Source: Billgrantia desiderata (GTDB lineage Bacteria > Pseudomonadota > Gammaproteobacteria > Pseudomonadales > Halomonadaceae). Taken from it: 64,000 bases of DNA. Both the position numbers and the translations under genes were made by a program. Positions within the stretch are counted from its first letter, which is position 1. Each line of letters starts with the position of its first letter. The stretch spans positions 1-64,000 of the forward strand of contig JAAQTN010000017.1 of assembly GCA_011742915.1 (NCBI GenBank), written 5' to 3'. Positions 52,327 to 62,526 of the stretch are shown piece after piece. The notes under the pieces were generated by a model. It made no database searches. It was not told the origin of the DNA and saw nothing but the letters and a program-made list of their open reading frames with translations.

Positions 52327-52825
52327 AGGCCGCGTCAAGGCGGCGTTCGACTCTGGTGTCTTCGTGCTCAAGCTGTGCGGTGACGTACGCTTGACGCTCT
52401 GCGCGACCCTCGACAGTCAGGCTCAGCAGCTGGCCCGAACGCCGGGGCTGCAGTCGCTGATAATCGACCTGCGCGAAGCCACCAACGTGGACTCTACCGC
52501 TCTGGGCTTCCTGGCCAAGGTCGCCATGGCGGTCAAGGACCACATCCTCTACAAGCCCACCATCGTGGTGGATAACCCCGATGTGCAGCGCATGCTCGAA
52601 GTGATGGGCTTCGCTCAGTTCTTCGCCATGGTGAAAGCGCCGCTGACCGAAACCTGTGAGCTGTGCGAGCTGCCTGAAATTCCCGCCGACATGGAAGAGA
52701 TGCGCAAGCGCATCCTGGAAGCGCACCGCATCCTGATGCGCATGAACGAGCACAACCGGGAAGAGTTTCAACCGCTGGTGGAAATGCTCGAGGCGCAGGA
52801 GACCTCACACTCCCACAAGGATTGA
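52313..52825 (+). CDS. rssC: STAS-domain anti-anti-sigma factor (RssC type)
   Basis: A 170-residue protein with a STAS domain at about 5-110. The phosphorylatable serine context is REATNVDSTALGFLAKVA. A C-terminal helical extension has a Cys pair (CELCELPEIP) and runs to residue 170. It overlaps the phosphatase gene by 14 bases. The phosphatase probably dephosphorylates it in a partner-switching module that affects sigma factor or anti-sigma availability. ATG 52313 is chosen; a TTG two codons earlier is possible. Confidence 0.85.
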   Translation: MITNEGRVKAAFDSGVFVLKLCGDVRLTLCATLDSQAQQLARTPGLQSLIIDLREATNVDSTALGFLAKVAMAVKDHILYKPTIVVDNPDVQRMLEVMGFAQFFAMVKAPLTETCELCELPEIPADMEEMRKRILEAHRILMRMNEHNREEFQPLVEMLEAQETSHSHKD

Positions 52826-52882
52826 GCTTCCCAGGGGCTGCCCAGACAGGACCAAGCCCCCAGGATAGACCCGCCTGCGGCC

Positions 52883-52904
52883 GGCATGGCGTCGCTGCCA
52901 TGCC
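52883..52904. terminator. Hairpin between rssC and tal
   Basis: An eight-base perfect stem (ggcatggc / gccatgcc) with a six-base loop lies between convergent genes. No T run. Confidence 0.5.
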
Positions 52905-52933
52905 AACCGCACCCATCGTCGTCAAGCCGCTGC

Positions 52934-53872
52934 TCAGCCTTGACGCAGCTCGCCCAGCAGTTTCTCCAGCTTGCGCTGATCGTCGGCGAACTTGCGGATC
53001 CCCTCGGCCAGCTTCTCCGTGGCCATGGCGTCTTCGTTCATCGCCCAGCGGAACTCGGCTTCGTCCTGAGGCTCGGGCGGCGACGTCTCGGCGTCGACCG
53101 GCGACAGGCGGCGCTCGAGCCGGTCTTGGCGCTCTGCCAGCTCGCTGAGCAGGGCAGGCGAGATGGTCAGGCGGTCGCAGCCGGCCAGGGCCAGGATCTC
53201 ACCGGTGTTGCGGAAGCTGGCGCCCATCACGATGGTCTTGTAGCCGTGCCCCTTGTAGTGCTCGTAGATGCGCTTGACCGACTTCACGCCGGGGTCGTTG
53301 TCGCCGCTGAAGTCGGCATCCGGCCATTTCTCGCGATTCCAGTCGAGGATGCGGCCGACGAAAGGCGAGACCAGGGTCACCCCGGCATCGGCGCAGGCCT
53401 GGGCCTGGGCGAAGCTGAACAGCAGGGTCAGGTTGCAGTGGATACCCTCGCGCTCGAGCTGGCGGGCGGCGCGAATGCCCTCCCAGGTCGAGGCGATCTT
53501 GATCAGGATGCGCTCGGCCCCGATGCCGTGGCGCTCGTAACGTTCGATCAGTGAGCGGGCGCGGGCCAGGGTCGCCTCGGTATCGAAGGAGAGCCGGGCG
53601 CTGACCTCGGTGGAGACGTAGCCGGGCACGAGACCGCTGATCTCGCTGCCGATCTCCACCGCCACGGCGTCCAGCGCATCGTCGATGTCGGTGGCCTGCC
53701 GGGCGATCTCTGCCAGCCGCTCGCGTCGGCCCTCATGCTGGGCTGCCTGCAGAATCAAGGAGGGATTGGTGGTCGCATCGGTGGGGGCAAAACGACGAAT
53801 GGCATCGATGTCGCCGGTGTCGGCCACGACGGTACTCATCGTCTTGAGTTGGGTAAGCAGATCCTCGGCCAT
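52934..53872 (-). CDS. tal: Transaldolase
   Basis: A 312-residue enzyme of the non-oxidative pentose phosphate pathway. The Schiff-base Lys is in [15 protein letters not shown]; the start has [14 protein letters not shown] and the middle [20 protein letters not shown]. It transfers a dihydroxyacetone unit between sugar phosphates in the cytosol. Convergent with rssC, completing the mlaA-rssB-rssC-tal order. Confidence 0.96.
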   Translation of the reverse strand: MAEDLLTQLKTMSTVVADTGDIDAIRRFAPTDATTNPSLILQAAQHEGRRERLAEIARQATDIDDALDAVAVEIGSEISGLVPGYVSTEVSARLSFDTEATLARARSLIERYERHGIGAERILIKIASTWEGIRAARQLEREGIHCNLTLLFSFAQAQACADAGVTLVSPFVGRILDWNREKWPDADFSGDNDPGVKSVKRIYEHYKGHGYKTIVMGASFRNTGEILALAGCDRLTISPALLSELAERQDRLERRLSPVDAETSPPEPQDEAEFRWAMNEDAMATEKLAEGIRKFADDQRKLEKLLGELRQG

Positions 53873-53904
53873 GGGACTCCCTTCGTCGGCGTGATGGTGT
53901 CATG

Positions 53905-55578
53905 TCACTTTAACAAGGCGGCGCTGCTTTCTGTACCCCGCAGGTGGGGTGGAGCATTGATGACGCGAGGCTGCCAGACATCGGCATGAAGGACAGGCTC
54001 GGACTCTGGAAGACTTTCCTGGGCTGCAGTGATGCGGAAGCGGCCGGCGTGGGCCTGCATGTGCTCGGCCTTCTCGCGCAGTGTGTGGGCACTTTGGGTA
54101 GAGAGAATCACCAACTGCTGGTTGTCCTGGGTGACCCTGGTCATGTCGTCCATGGCCTGGTTGAGCTGCGCGATGCCGTCATGCTGCTGATGTGACGCGC
54201 GTTCGATGTCCTCCATCAGTCGGTTGACTTCGTCGATTGCCTGCACGATCTCCGTCATGCCCTGATTGGCGTGGCTCGAGAGTTCGTTACCACGCCGAGT
54301 GCTGTTGCGGGAGGCGCCGAGAAGGTCGCGAATGCGGTGGGCGGCCTCGGCACTGCGAGAGGCCAGCGAGCGCACCTCGCCGGCAACGACGCCGAAGCCA
54401 CGGCCCTGGTCGCCGGCCCGGGCGGCCTCCACCGATGCATTGAGCGCCAGGATGTTGGTCTGGAAAGCGATCGAGTCGATCAGGTCTACGATTGAGTTGA
54501 CCTGGGTCGCGTGCTCGTGGATCTCTTCCATCGTCCTGATGAAGCGCTGCATCACGACTTCTCCCTGCTGCGCCTTGTCGAGAGCCGTATTGGTCAGTGT
54601 TCTGACCTGGTTGGCGCTTTCGGCATTGTCCGCCACGTTGTCGGTCAGCTCACGCAGGTGCGAGGCGGTCTTTTCGAGGGCTGCGCCCTGCTGGCGAGTG
54701 CGTACGGCAAGCGACTGGTTGCTCTGCGCCAATCGCTCGGCGCTGTCGAAGACGTGATGGCTGGTGTCGTGCAGATGGCTAACCGTCTCTACCAGCGATT
54801 GCTGCATGCCCGAAAGTTCGTGGAAGAGCTGTCTGATCTCCTTGAAGCCGCTGGCCACGACAGGCTCGGTCAGGTTGCCCTTGGCGATGGTGCGGAAATG
54901 GACTACGACGTTCTGCAGCGGGGTAAGAACGCAGCGCTGACCCAGCCAGGCCATGAGAACCAGGACGACGAGGGTCAGAGCGAGACCGGAGGTCAGCAGC
55001 CAGGTGAACAGCTGGGCCTGACCTTCCGCATGGTGCAGCAGCGCCACACCCTGTTGGTCGGCCAAGGCATAGAAGTGCCGCGCGCTCTCGGTCAGGGCTT
55101 GGCTGTTATCCACGGCTTCCAGGGTCAACTGCCGGTAGGCGCTGCGATCGCCTGCTCGTATGGCCATGAGCTGTTGCTGCATCGTTTCGATCAGCCTCGT
55201 GGCGTCAGCGTCGAGGGTATCGCGCAAGGCGCCATGCGGCGTAGAGCGTGTAGCTTCGAGGAAGGAAGTAAGGCTAGTCGTCATTTCTTCGAGTTCGGCT
55301 TCTATCGCTTGCAGAGCCGCCAACGGGTCACCCAAGGAGGGGCGCAGCTGTCGCTCCAGGGCGCGGTCCATGCGATTGAGCCCCTCGAGGCTGGCGATAT
55401 GCATGCGGTTGAGCGTCGAAGCCTGCTCTACGTTGATCCGTTCGAGCGCGGCAAGGTCGAGCCGGCTCTGCTGCATCACTTTCCAGGTCAGCGAAGCGAA
55501 AGCCAGCAGCAGCAGGGTTACCAGACTCAGCATGGCAAGGCTGGTTCGACGGATGGAGAGGTTCTGAAGGCGCGTCAC
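53905..55578 (-). CDS. Methyl-accepting chemotaxis protein
   Basis: A 557-residue chemoreceptor. TM1 is at about 15-32 (AMLSLVTLLLLAFASLTW). A four-helix-bundle-like periplasmic sensor spans about 33-190, and TM2 is LFTWLLTSGLALTLVVLVLM. A HAMP segment and the conserved signalling tip IAFQTNILALNASVEAARAG follow. The sensor is of the TarH type but the ligand is not predictable. The GTG start at 55578 has AGGGAG upstream. It is isolated from other chemotaxis genes here. Confidence 0.93.
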   Translation of the reverse strand: MTRLQNLSIRRTSLAMLSLVTLLLLAFASLTWKVMQQSRLDLAALERINVEQASTLNRMHIASLEGLNRMDRALERQLRPSLGDPLAALQAIEAELEEMTTSLTSFLEATRSTPHGALRDTLDADATRLIETMQQQLMAIRAGDRSAYRQLTLEAVDNSQALTESARHFYALADQQGVALLHHAEGQAQLFTWLLTSGLALTLVVLVLMAWLGQRCVLTPLQNVVVHFRTIAKGNLTEPVVASGFKEIRQLFHELSGMQQSLVETVSHLHDTSHHVFDSAERLAQSNQSLAVRTRQQGAALEKTASHLRELTDNVADNAESANQVRTLTNTALDKAQQGEVVMQRFIRTMEEIHEHATQVNSIVDLIDSIAFQTNILALNASVEAARAGDQGRGFGVVAGEVRSLASRSAEAAHRIRDLLGASRNSTRRGNELSSHANQGMTEIVQAIDEVNRLMEDIERASHQQHDGIAQLNQAMDDMTRVTQDNQQLVILSTQSAHTLREKAEHMQAHAGRFRITAAQESLPESEPVLHADVWQPRVINAPPHLRGTESSAALLK

Positions 55579-55737
55579 ATGGTGCTCCCTGAAGGCGTCT
55601 GATCGAATTCAGGGAAAGGGTAAAGCGCTAATATTACATTCCATGACAAAGGCGGCTTCGCTTCGAGGCGATCTTCCCCAAGCATGCTAGTATCATTAGC
55701 GACCTATCTTTCTGCCACTCGAGCATAGGGAGTTGCC

Positions 55738-56922
55738 TTGACCCTGACGCCTGGACGAGTCTCTCTGCTGGTTGCCATCAATACCGCGCTGGCTCCCTTT
55801 GCCATCGATGCCTATTTGCCGGCCATGGGCGTGCTGGCGGCCAGCATCGGGGCCAGCATTCACCATACCGAGCTCTCGATCAGCGTGTTCATGGCCGGCT
55901 TCGCCATCGGCCAGCTGCTGTTCGGCCCGGTGTCAGACCGCCTGGGTCGCAAGCCGGTGCTGCTGTCGGGGCTGGTGGTGTTCCTGCTGGCCAGCCTGAT
56001 GCTGGCCACGGTCGGCACCCTGACGGAGCTGCTCGCATGGCGTTTCGTGCAGGCTCTGGGCGGTGGGGCCTGCGTGGTCAATTCGGCAGCCATCGTGCGC
56101 GACTGTTTCAGCGGCAAGCAGGCGGCGAGCGTCATCTCCACCATGGCGATGATCATGATGCTGGCGCCGTTGGTGGCGCCGCTGTTCGGTAGTGCCTTGT
56201 TATATTTGTCCGGCTGGCGCGTGATCTTCGTCTTCCTGGCGGGCTACGCGGCGTTTCTGCTGTGGCTGATGTCCACCCAACTGCCCGAGACGCGCGATCC
56301 GAATCAGCCTGTGGCATCCTTTCCTCAGGTATTGCGCAACTACGTCAGCGTGGTGCGCCATCGAGAGGGGTTGGGCTACATCTTCGCGGTGTCGGCCTCG
56401 TTTGGCGGCCTGTTCGCCTTCGTCACCGCGTCGCCCTTCGTCTACATGGAGCACTTCGGCCTGTCGCCGGCCGTCTATCCCTTCGTGCTGGGGGCCAACG
56501 TGATCTTCATCGCGCTTTCCAATCGGCTCAACATCCACCTGTTGAAGTCGCGTACGCCGCTGCAGAATCTCTACCTGGGACTCGCCATCCAACTGGTGGC
56601 GGCGGGTAGCCTGGTGACGACCGTACTGACCGGGATGGCCTCGCTGCCGATGGTAGTGGCCCTGGTGATGCTCTATTCAGGCATGATCGGGCTGATCTCG
56701 CCCAATGCCATGGCGCTGCTGCTGGATCACTTCGGCCACATGAGCGCCACGGCCACGGCGCTGATGGGGGCGGCCAAGTTCGGCTCCGCGGCGCTGGCGG
56801 GGGTGATGGTAGGCGCCTTCGAGATCGAGAGCCTGTGGCCCATGGTACTGACCATGCTGGTGGCCTCGCTGTTCGGCAACGTCATGCTGTCGCGGCTGGC
56901 CGGGCGCCCCGTGCATGCCTGA
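55738..56922 (+). CDS. Bcr/CflA-type multidrug MFS exporter
   Basis: A 394-residue, 12-helix major facilitator. The drug:H+ family blocks are FAIDAYLPAMGVLAASIG in TM1 and FGPVSDRLGRKPVLLSGL in the 2-3 loop. It likely exports small hydrophobic compounds. The TTG start at 55738 has AGGGAG upstream, and begins right at the first helix. The stop overlaps the next gene by eight bases. Confidence 0.88.
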   Translation: MTLTPGRVSLLVAINTALAPFAIDAYLPAMGVLAASIGASIHHTELSISVFMAGFAIGQLLFGPVSDRLGRKPVLLSGLVVFLLASLMLATVGTLTELLAWRFVQALGGGACVVNSAAIVRDCFSGKQAASVISTMAMIMMLAPLVAPLFGSALLYLSGWRVIFVFLAGYAAFLLWLMSTQLPETRDPNQPVASFPQVLRNYVSVVRHREGLGYIFAVSASFGGLFAFVTASPFVYMEHFGLSPAVYPFVLGANVIFIALSNRLNIHLLKSRTPLQNLYLGLAIQLVAAGSLVTTVLTGMASLPMVVALVMLYSGMIGLISPNAMALLLDHFGHMSATATALMGAAKFGSAALAGVMVGAFEIESLWPMVLTMLVASLFGNVMLSRLAGRPVHA

Positions 56923-57649
56923 CGCCTTCCTTCTGTGGCTCGACATGGCGCCGATCACCTGGCTCGGCTGTGCCCTGGTATTGGCGCTTGGGGCCTTCGT
57001 CCAGCGTGCCACAGGCTTCGGCCTGGCGGTGGTCGGCGCGCCGCTGCTGCTGATGCTCGAGCCGCGTCTGGTACCGGTGATACTGGTGCTGTTCGGCTTC
57101 ACCGTGTCGTTGATGACGGTGCGTCATTACCGTCACGAGGTGCAGATCGGTGAGATCGGTATGGCGCTGATCGGGCGCCTTCCCGGCAATGCCCTGGGCC
57201 TGTGGCTGCTGCTCGCCGCCCCCATGGTGCTGTTGGAAAAGCTGATTGCCTTCAGCGTGCTGTTCGCCGTGGCGGTTACGCTGTTTCGTTTCCGCCTGCC
57301 GGTCAACCGAGCGAGCCTGTTCGGTGCCGGCGTGGTCTCGGGTATCTTCGGCACCGTGGCGGCCATCGGCGGGCCGCCCATGGTGCTGCTGATGCACGGC
57401 CTATCGCCGGATCGGCTGCGTGGCAATCTGGCGGCCTTCTTCATCATCACCTCCAGCCTGACGCTGGTGACTCTGGCGCTGGCCGGTCAGGTACGTCTGT
57501 GGCATCTGGGGCTGGCGCTCACCTTTTTGCCGGCGGTGCTGGCCGGCAACGCCCTGGCTGATCGTATCGCCCACAAGCTAGACCGGCGTCGCCTGCAGGG
57601 CGCTTCACTCGCCTTGTGTACGCTAGCGGCAGTGGGGCTGCTGCTGTAA
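56915..57649 (+). CDS. TauE/SafE family sulfite exporter-like permease
   Basis: A 244-residue membrane protein with about eight helices and the duplicated TauE/SafE motifs (FVQRATGFGLAVVGAPLLLM and VVSGIFGTVAAIGGPPMVLL). Members export sulfite, sulfoacetate or other organic anions. Coupled by overlap to the MFS exporter. The substrate cannot be read from the sequence. Confidence 0.87.
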   Translation: MPDAFLLWLDMAPITWLGCALVLALGAFVQRATGFGLAVVGAPLLLMLEPRLVPVILVLFGFTVSLMTVRHYRHEVQIGEIGMALIGRLPGNALGLWLLLAAPMVLLEKLIAFSVLFAVAVTLFRFRLPVNRASLFGAGVVSGIFGTVAAIGGPPMVLLMHGLSPDRLRGNLAAFFIITSSLTLVTLALAGQVRLWHLGLALTFLPAVLAGNALADRIAHKLDRRRLQGASLALCTLAAVGLLL

Positions 57650-57668
57650 TTCGTTACGTTCCGTTCAC

Positions 57669-57686
57669 GTGTCATCTTTCTGCAAT
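57669..57686 (+). promoter_or_regulatory. Pho box upstream of pstS
   Basis: The 18 bases gTGTCAT-cttt-CTGcAAT match the PhoB consensus (CTGTCAT-AWAW-CTGTCAY) at most positions. A weaker half repeat lies just upstream. This indicates induction under phosphate limitation. Confidence 0.65.
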
Positions 57687-57786
57687 CAAGCATCTCCAGA
57701 ATCTCTCTTGCGAATGGCCCTCGGGCCAAGACGACACTGCCAGGCCGTGGGGTCTGTCGGATCAAAACGCAGAGAGGATCGTGAAG

Positions 57787-58803
57787 ATGAGCTTCAAGAA
57801 GAGCACGCTGAGCATGGCGATCGCCGCTTCCCTTGCCGCCGGTCTGTCGACCGCCGCCCAGGCCCGTGACACCATCCAGATCGCCGGTTCCTCCACCGTG
57901 CTGCCCTTTGCCAGCATCGTTGCCGAGGAGTTCGGTGGCTCCTTCCCGCAGTTCAACACCCCGGTGGTCGGTTCCGGAGGTTCCGGCGGCGGTCTGCGCC
58001 AGTTCTGTCAGGGCGTCGGCGAGAACACCATCGACATCGCCAACTCCTCCCGGGCCATCCGCTCTGGCGAGCTCGAGAACTGCGCCGCCAATGGCGTCAA
58101 CGACGTGCTCGAGGTCATGTTCGGCTATGACGGCATCGTCTTCGCATCGCGCGCCGACCGCGGTGAGTTCGCCCTGACCCCGCAGCACGTCTTTGCCGCT
58201 GCCGCCGCCCAGATTCCTCAGGACGGCCAACTGGTCGCCAACCCCTATACCCGTTGGTCCGAGATCGACAGCAACCTGCCCGATCAGGAGATCGTGCTGG
58301 TCATCCCGGCCTCCAACCACGGCACCCGTGAAGTCTTCGAAGAGAAGGTGCTGCACGCCGGCTGCGACAGCTACGCCGAGATCGAGGGCGATGCCTGTAA
58401 CAACCTGCGCGGCGACGGTCGCATCATCGAGATCGCCGGTGACTACACCGAGACCCTGGCGCGTCTGGACGCCCAGGCCGATGCTGTGGGCGTGTTCGGT
58501 CTGAGCTTCTACGACCAGAACCGCGACCGCCTGCAGGTGGCTACCGTCGACGGCGTTACGCCGAGCCTGGAGACCATCGGCTCCGGCGAGTATCCGGTGT
58601 CGCGTCCGCTGTTCTTCTATGTCAAGGGTGAGCATCTCGACGTGATTCCCGGCCTGGCCGAGTACACCGAGTTCTTCCTCAGCGATGCCATCTCCGGCTT
58701 CGGTAGCCCGCTGGAAGACGCCGGTCTGATACCGATGGATGACGACGAACGTGCCCAGGCGCTGGAGCAGTTCCAGGCGCGCACCGTGGTCTCCGCCGAG
58801 TAA
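57787..58803 (+). CDS. pstS: Phosphate ABC transporter substrate-binding protein
   Basis: A 338-residue periplasmic protein. After a signal peptide (MSFKKSTLSMAIAASLAAGL to AQA) the mature start IQIAGSSTVLPFASIVAEEF and GSGGSGGGLRQFCQGVGE carry the phosphate-binding Ser/Gly loops. IANSSRAIRSGE is the third contact. ATG 57787 follows GAGAGG; a GTG two codons earlier is possible. First gene of the pst operon behind a Pho box. Confidence 0.95.
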   Translation: MSFKKSTLSMAIAASLAAGLSTAAQARDTIQIAGSSTVLPFASIVAEEFGGSFPQFNTPVVGSGGSGGGLRQFCQGVGENTIDIANSSRAIRSGELENCAANGVNDVLEVMFGYDGIVFASRADRGEFALTPQHVFAAAAAQIPQDGQLVANPYTRWSEIDSNLPDQEIVLVIPASNHGTREVFEEKVLHAGCDSYAEIEGDACNNLRGDGRIIEIAGDYTETLARLDAQADAVGVFGLSFYDQNRDRLQVATVDGVTPSLETIGSGEYPVSRPLFFYVKGEHLDVIPGLAEYTEFFLSDAISGFGSPLEDAGLIPMDDDERAQALEQFQARTVVSAE

Positions 58804-58875
58804 GAGGGTTGCAGTAACGGGGAGCGGTAGCCGCCGCTCCCCGACTCGGACTCAAGAGCGCGAGATGGAGAGACG

Positions 58876-60246
58876 ATGAATCTTGTCTTGATCGCTACCG
58901 TGTTGATCGTGATGGCCATGGCCTATCAGGTCGGGCTGTCCCGCAGTAGGGCGGTAGCAGACGGTGGGGTGCGGCTGCATTCCCGCCCCGGATATTACGG
59001 CGTGCTGGTCGCCCTCTGGTGTGGGCTGCCGGCACTGCTGCTTTTTGGCGTCTGGCTACTGCTGCAGGATGCCATCGTCGAGGTGCTGGTCGTTCAGCAA
59101 TTACCGGCTGAGCTTGCCGCATTGAGTGAGCGTGAGATGCAGGTGCTGCTGCGTCGCATCGGGGCGCTGGCCTCGGGGCAGGGCGTGAGCGGTGAGGTGC
59201 AGGCCTACGAGGTTGCCGCCGCTCAGCAGATGGCTCGCCTCGAAAGCATGGGGCGGCTGGCCATGATCGCGGCCATGGCCGTGCTGGCCGTCGTCGGCCT
59301 GGTCACGGCGCAGCGGCGTGTCTCGCCGCAGCTTCGTGCGCGCAACCAAGTCGAACGGGTGATAACGGCACTGCTGGCGCTGAGTTCCGGCGTCGCCATC
59401 CTGACCACGGTGGGTATCGTGCTGTCGCTGGTGGGCGAGGCGCTCCACTTCTTCCGCTACATCAGCCCTGCGGAGTTCTTCTTCGGTACCGTATGGAACC
59501 CCCGCTTCAGCACCTCCGGGGTAGGCCAGCAGGGCGAGTTCGGGCTGTTGCCGCTGCTGTGGGGTACGCTCATGGTCAGCGCCATTGCGCTGCTGGTGGC
59601 GATACCCCTGGGGCTGATGACGGCCATCTACATGGCCGAGTATGCGCCGCCGTGGCTGCGCAACGTGGCCAAGCCGATCATCGAGGTGCTGGCAGGCATC
59701 CCGACCATCGTATACGGCTTCTTCGCCCTGATCGTGATCGGCCCGTTCCTGTCCGGGCTGGGCGACATGCTGGGAATCGGCATTCGTGCCACCAGCGCGC
59801 TGACGGCGGGCCTGGTGATGGGGATCATGATCATTCCCTTCGTCTCTTCGCTCTCCGACGACATCATCACCCAGGTGCCGAAATCGCTGCGCGACGGCGC
59901 CCTGGGGCTCGGTGCTACCAAGTCGGAGATGATTCGCCAAGTCGTGCTGCCCGCCGCGCTGCCGGGCATCGTCGGTGCTTTTCTGCTGGCTGCCAGTCGC
60001 GCCATCGGCGAGACCATGATCGTGGTGTTGGCTGCCGGCAACAACCCGGTGCTGCATGCCAATCCTTTTGAGGCTATCTCCACCATCACCGTGACCATCG
60101 TCAACCAGTTGACCGGCGACATGGACTTCTCCAGCCCGCAGTCGCTGGTGGCGTTCGCGCTTGGTCTTACGCTGTTCGTCATCACTCTGGGGCTCAATGT
60201 GATCGCCCTGGTGGTGGTACGTAAATACCGTCAGCAATATGAGTGA
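58876..60246 (+). CDS. pstC: Phosphate ABC transporter permease PstC
   Basis: A 456-residue permease, longer than E. coli PstC (319). The extra N-terminal region holds about three helices and a periplasmic loop (to about 170). The transport core has WGTLMVSAIALLVAIPLGLM and the EAA-like SLRDGALGLGATKSEMIRQV. It forms the membrane channel with PstA. It lies 72 bases after pstS; pstA follows six bases downstream. Confidence 0.94.
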   Translation: MNLVLIATVLIVMAMAYQVGLSRSRAVADGGVRLHSRPGYYGVLVALWCGLPALLLFGVWLLLQDAIVEVLVVQQLPAELAALSEREMQVLLRRIGALASGQGVSGEVQAYEVAAAQQMARLESMGRLAMIAAMAVLAVVGLVTAQRRVSPQLRARNQVERVITALLALSSGVAILTTVGIVLSLVGEALHFFRYISPAEFFFGTVWNPRFSTSGVGQQGEFGLLPLLWGTLMVSAIALLVAIPLGLMTAIYMAEYAPPWLRNVAKPIIEVLAGIPTIVYGFFALIVIGPFLSGLGDMLGIGIRATSALTAGLVMGIMIIPFVSSLSDDIITQVPKSLRDGALGLGATKSEMIRQVVLPAALPGIVGAFLLAASRAIGETMIVVLAAGNNPVLHANPFEAISTITVTIVNQLTGDMDFSSPQSLVAFALGLTLFVITLGLNVIALVVVRKYRQQYE

Positions 60247-60252
60247 CGCCCT

Positions 60253-61623
60253 GTGACCGCTACCAATTTCGACATTGCCGATACCAGACGCCGCGCACGG
60301 CTCGATACCATCCAGCGTTCACTGAACGCCCGACATGCCCGCGAGCGTCGCTTCAGGTTCATGGGGCTGGCTGCCGTCGTCACCGGCCTGGTGCTGGTGG
60401 CGATTCTGTTCACCAGCATTCTGGCACGCGGGCTGCCGGCCTTCTGGCAGGCCACCCTCTATCTCGACGTCTACCTCGACCCCGAGGTCATCCAGGTAGA
60501 CGAGCGGCCGGTGCGCGAGACAGGGGAGAGCCCGGCCCAGTTTCGGGAGCGTGAACTCGCCTGGCTGAATCAGCTTGGCCTGGTCAACTGGAATGCGCTG
60601 ATCGACGAGGCGCTCAAGGCCCACCTGCCGGGAGAGATCGAGTCGCGCCAGGCGCGTGACCTGCGCGCCCTGGTGGCCACCGGTGAGCGCTTCGCGCTGC
60701 GCGAGCGGGTGGTCGCGAACCCCGAACTGATCGGACAGACCATCAATGTCAAGATGCTGGCCAGCGCCAACGTGGACGTCTGGCTGAAGGGGAACATCGA
60801 CCGTAACCTTCCGGATCACCGCCAGCAGCTGAGCGCCCAGACCCGCGAGTGGGCGGATCATCTGGAAGCGCAGGGAGTGATTCGCAACGCCTTCAGCACG
60901 GCGCTGTTCCTCAATACCGATTCGCGCAGCTCGCCAGCCTCGGCGGGTCTGGCCGGTGCCTTCATGGGCTCGCTGTTCATGATGCTGATCGTCATCGCAT
61001 TGTCGATACCGCTGGGGGTGGCCAGTGCCATTTACCTAGAGGAGTTCGCGCCCAGGAACCGCCTGACCGATCTCATCGAGATCAACATCAATAACCTGGC
61101 GGCAGTGCCTTCGATCATCTTCGGCCTGCTGGGGGCGGCGATCTTCATCGGCTATCTGCGCCTGCCGCTTTCCGCGCCGCTGGTGGGCGGCCTGGTGCTT
61201 ACGCTGATGACGCTGCCCACCATCATCATCGCCACGCGTTCGGCGCTGCGCGCGATTCCGCCATCGATTCGCCAGGCGGCGCTGGGCATCGGTGCGTCGC
61301 GGGTGCAGACGGTGTTCCATCACGTGCTGCCGCTGGCGCTGCCCGGCATCCTGACCGGCTCGATCCTGGGGGTGGCCCAGGCGCTGGGGGAGACGGCACC
61401 GCTGCTGCTGATCGGCATGAACGCCTTCGTCGCCAACGTGCCCAGCTCGCCCATGGACCAGGCCACGGCGCTGCCGGTGCAGATCTACCTGTGGCAAGGC
61501 AACGAACTACGCAACTTCTTCGAGGCACGCACCTCGGCGGCCATCATCGTGCTGCTGGGGCTGATGCTGAGCCTCAATGCGACGGCCATCTGGCTGCGCA
61601 AGAAATTCGAGACGAGGTGGTAA
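60253..61623 (+). CDS. pstA: Phosphate ABC transporter permease PstA
   Basis: A 456-residue permease, also longer than E. coli PstA. It has one N-terminal helix ([20 protein letters not shown]) and a large periplasmic segment (about 60-230). The core follows, with [20 protein letters not shown] and the EAA loop [23 protein letters not shown] 60253 is the start. Paired with pstC, whose matching extra region suggests a long-form Pst transporter. Confidence 0.94.
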   Translation: MTATNFDIADTRRRARLDTIQRSLNARHARERRFRFMGLAAVVTGLVLVAILFTSILARGLPAFWQATLYLDVYLDPEVIQVDERPVRETGESPAQFRERELAWLNQLGLVNWNALIDEALKAHLPGEIESRQARDLRALVATGERFALRERVVANPELIGQTINVKMLASANVDVWLKGNIDRNLPDHRQQLSAQTREWADHLEAQGVIRNAFSTALFLNTDSRSSPASAGLAGAFMGSLFMMLIVIALSIPLGVASAIYLEEFAPRNRLTDLIEININNLAAVPSIIFGLLGAAIFIGYLRLPLSAPLVGGLVLTLMTLPTIIIATRSALRAIPPSIRQAALGIGASRVQTVFHHVLPLALPGILTGSILGVAQALGETAPLLLIGMNAFVANVPSSPMDQATALPVQIYLWQGNELRNFFEARTSAAIIVLLGLMLSLNATAIWLRKKFETRW

Positions 61624-61625
61624 CC

Positions 61626-62438
61626 ATGACTGTATCCGTCACCGTGCCAACGGCCATGAACAAGCGCGCGGCGCAAGCGGCGAGCGTCAAGATGAGCGCC
61701 CGCGGCGTCAAGGTCTTCTACGGCGAGAACGAGGCGCTGCACGGCATCGATCTCGATATCATGGAGCATGAGGTGATCGCTTTCATCGGTCCGTCGGGCT
61801 GCGGCAAGTCGACCTTCCTGCGCTGCCTGAACCGCATGAACGACACCATTGCGGGGAGTCGCGTCGAGGGCCAGGTGACTCTCGACGGCAACGACATCTA
61901 CGACCCCTCGCTCGACGTGGTGCTGCTGCGTGCCCAGGTCGGCATCGTGTTCCAGAAGCCCAATCCCTTCCCCAAGTCGATCTACGAGAACATCGCCTAC
62001 GGCCCGCGCCTGCACGGTCTGGCCCGGCGCCGTGCCGAACTCGACGACATCGTCGAGAGCAGCCTGCGGCGTGCCGGGCTGTGGGACGAGGTGAAGGACC
62101 GCCTCAACGAGCCCGGTACCAGCCTCTCCGGCGGTCAGCAGCAGCGCCTGTGCATTGCGCGCACCATTGCGGTGAGCCCCGAGGTGATCCTGATGGACGA
62201 GCCCTGCTCGGCCCTCGATCCCATCGCTACTGGCAAGATCGAGCAGCTCATCGATGAGCTGAGCGAGAGCTACACCATCGTCATGGTGACCCACAACATG
62301 CAGCAGGCAGCGCGGGTGGCGCACAAGACGGCCTTCTTCCACCTGGGCGACCTGGTCGAAGTGGGCGATACCGACGACATTTTTACCAACCCACGCGAGC
62401 AGCGCACCCACGACTACATTACCGGTCGTTTCGGCTAG
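61626..62438 (+). CDS. pstB: Phosphate ABC transporter ATP-binding protein
   Basis: A 270-residue ATPase. Walker A is GPSGCGKST, and PstB-specific residues are [20 protein letters not shown]. The signature is LSGGQQQR and Walker B is [16 protein letters not shown] 61626 lies two bases after the pstA stop. No phoU follows; the next gene is an ArsR-type regulator with its own promoter. Confidence 0.96.
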   Translation: MTVSVTVPTAMNKRAAQAASVKMSARGVKVFYGENEALHGIDLDIMEHEVIAFIGPSGCGKSTFLRCLNRMNDTIAGSRVEGQVTLDGNDIYDPSLDVVLLRAQVGIVFQKPNPFPKSIYENIAYGPRLHGLARRRAELDDIVESSLRRAGLWDEVKDRLNEPGTSLSGGQQQRLCIARTIAVSPEVILMDEPCSALDPIATGKIEQLIDELSESYTIVMVTHNMQQAARVAHKTAFFHLGDLVEVGDTDDIFTNPREQRTHDYITGRFG

Positions 62439-62464
62439 GCTGGGGTGCAGGCTCGAGGCGAACG

Positions 62465-62494
62465 CTGACGCCCGGGACGCCACTTCGCTAGAAT
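62465..62494 (+). promoter_or_regulatory. Promoter of the arsR-type gene
   Basis: CTGACG (62465-62470), an 18-base spacer and TAGAAT (62489-62494), followed by GGGGG, resemble the dnaX promoter context in this window. Confidence 0.5.
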
Positions 62495-62526
62495 GGGGGC
62501 TCCTATCGCGCCGTTGGAGACGTCTC

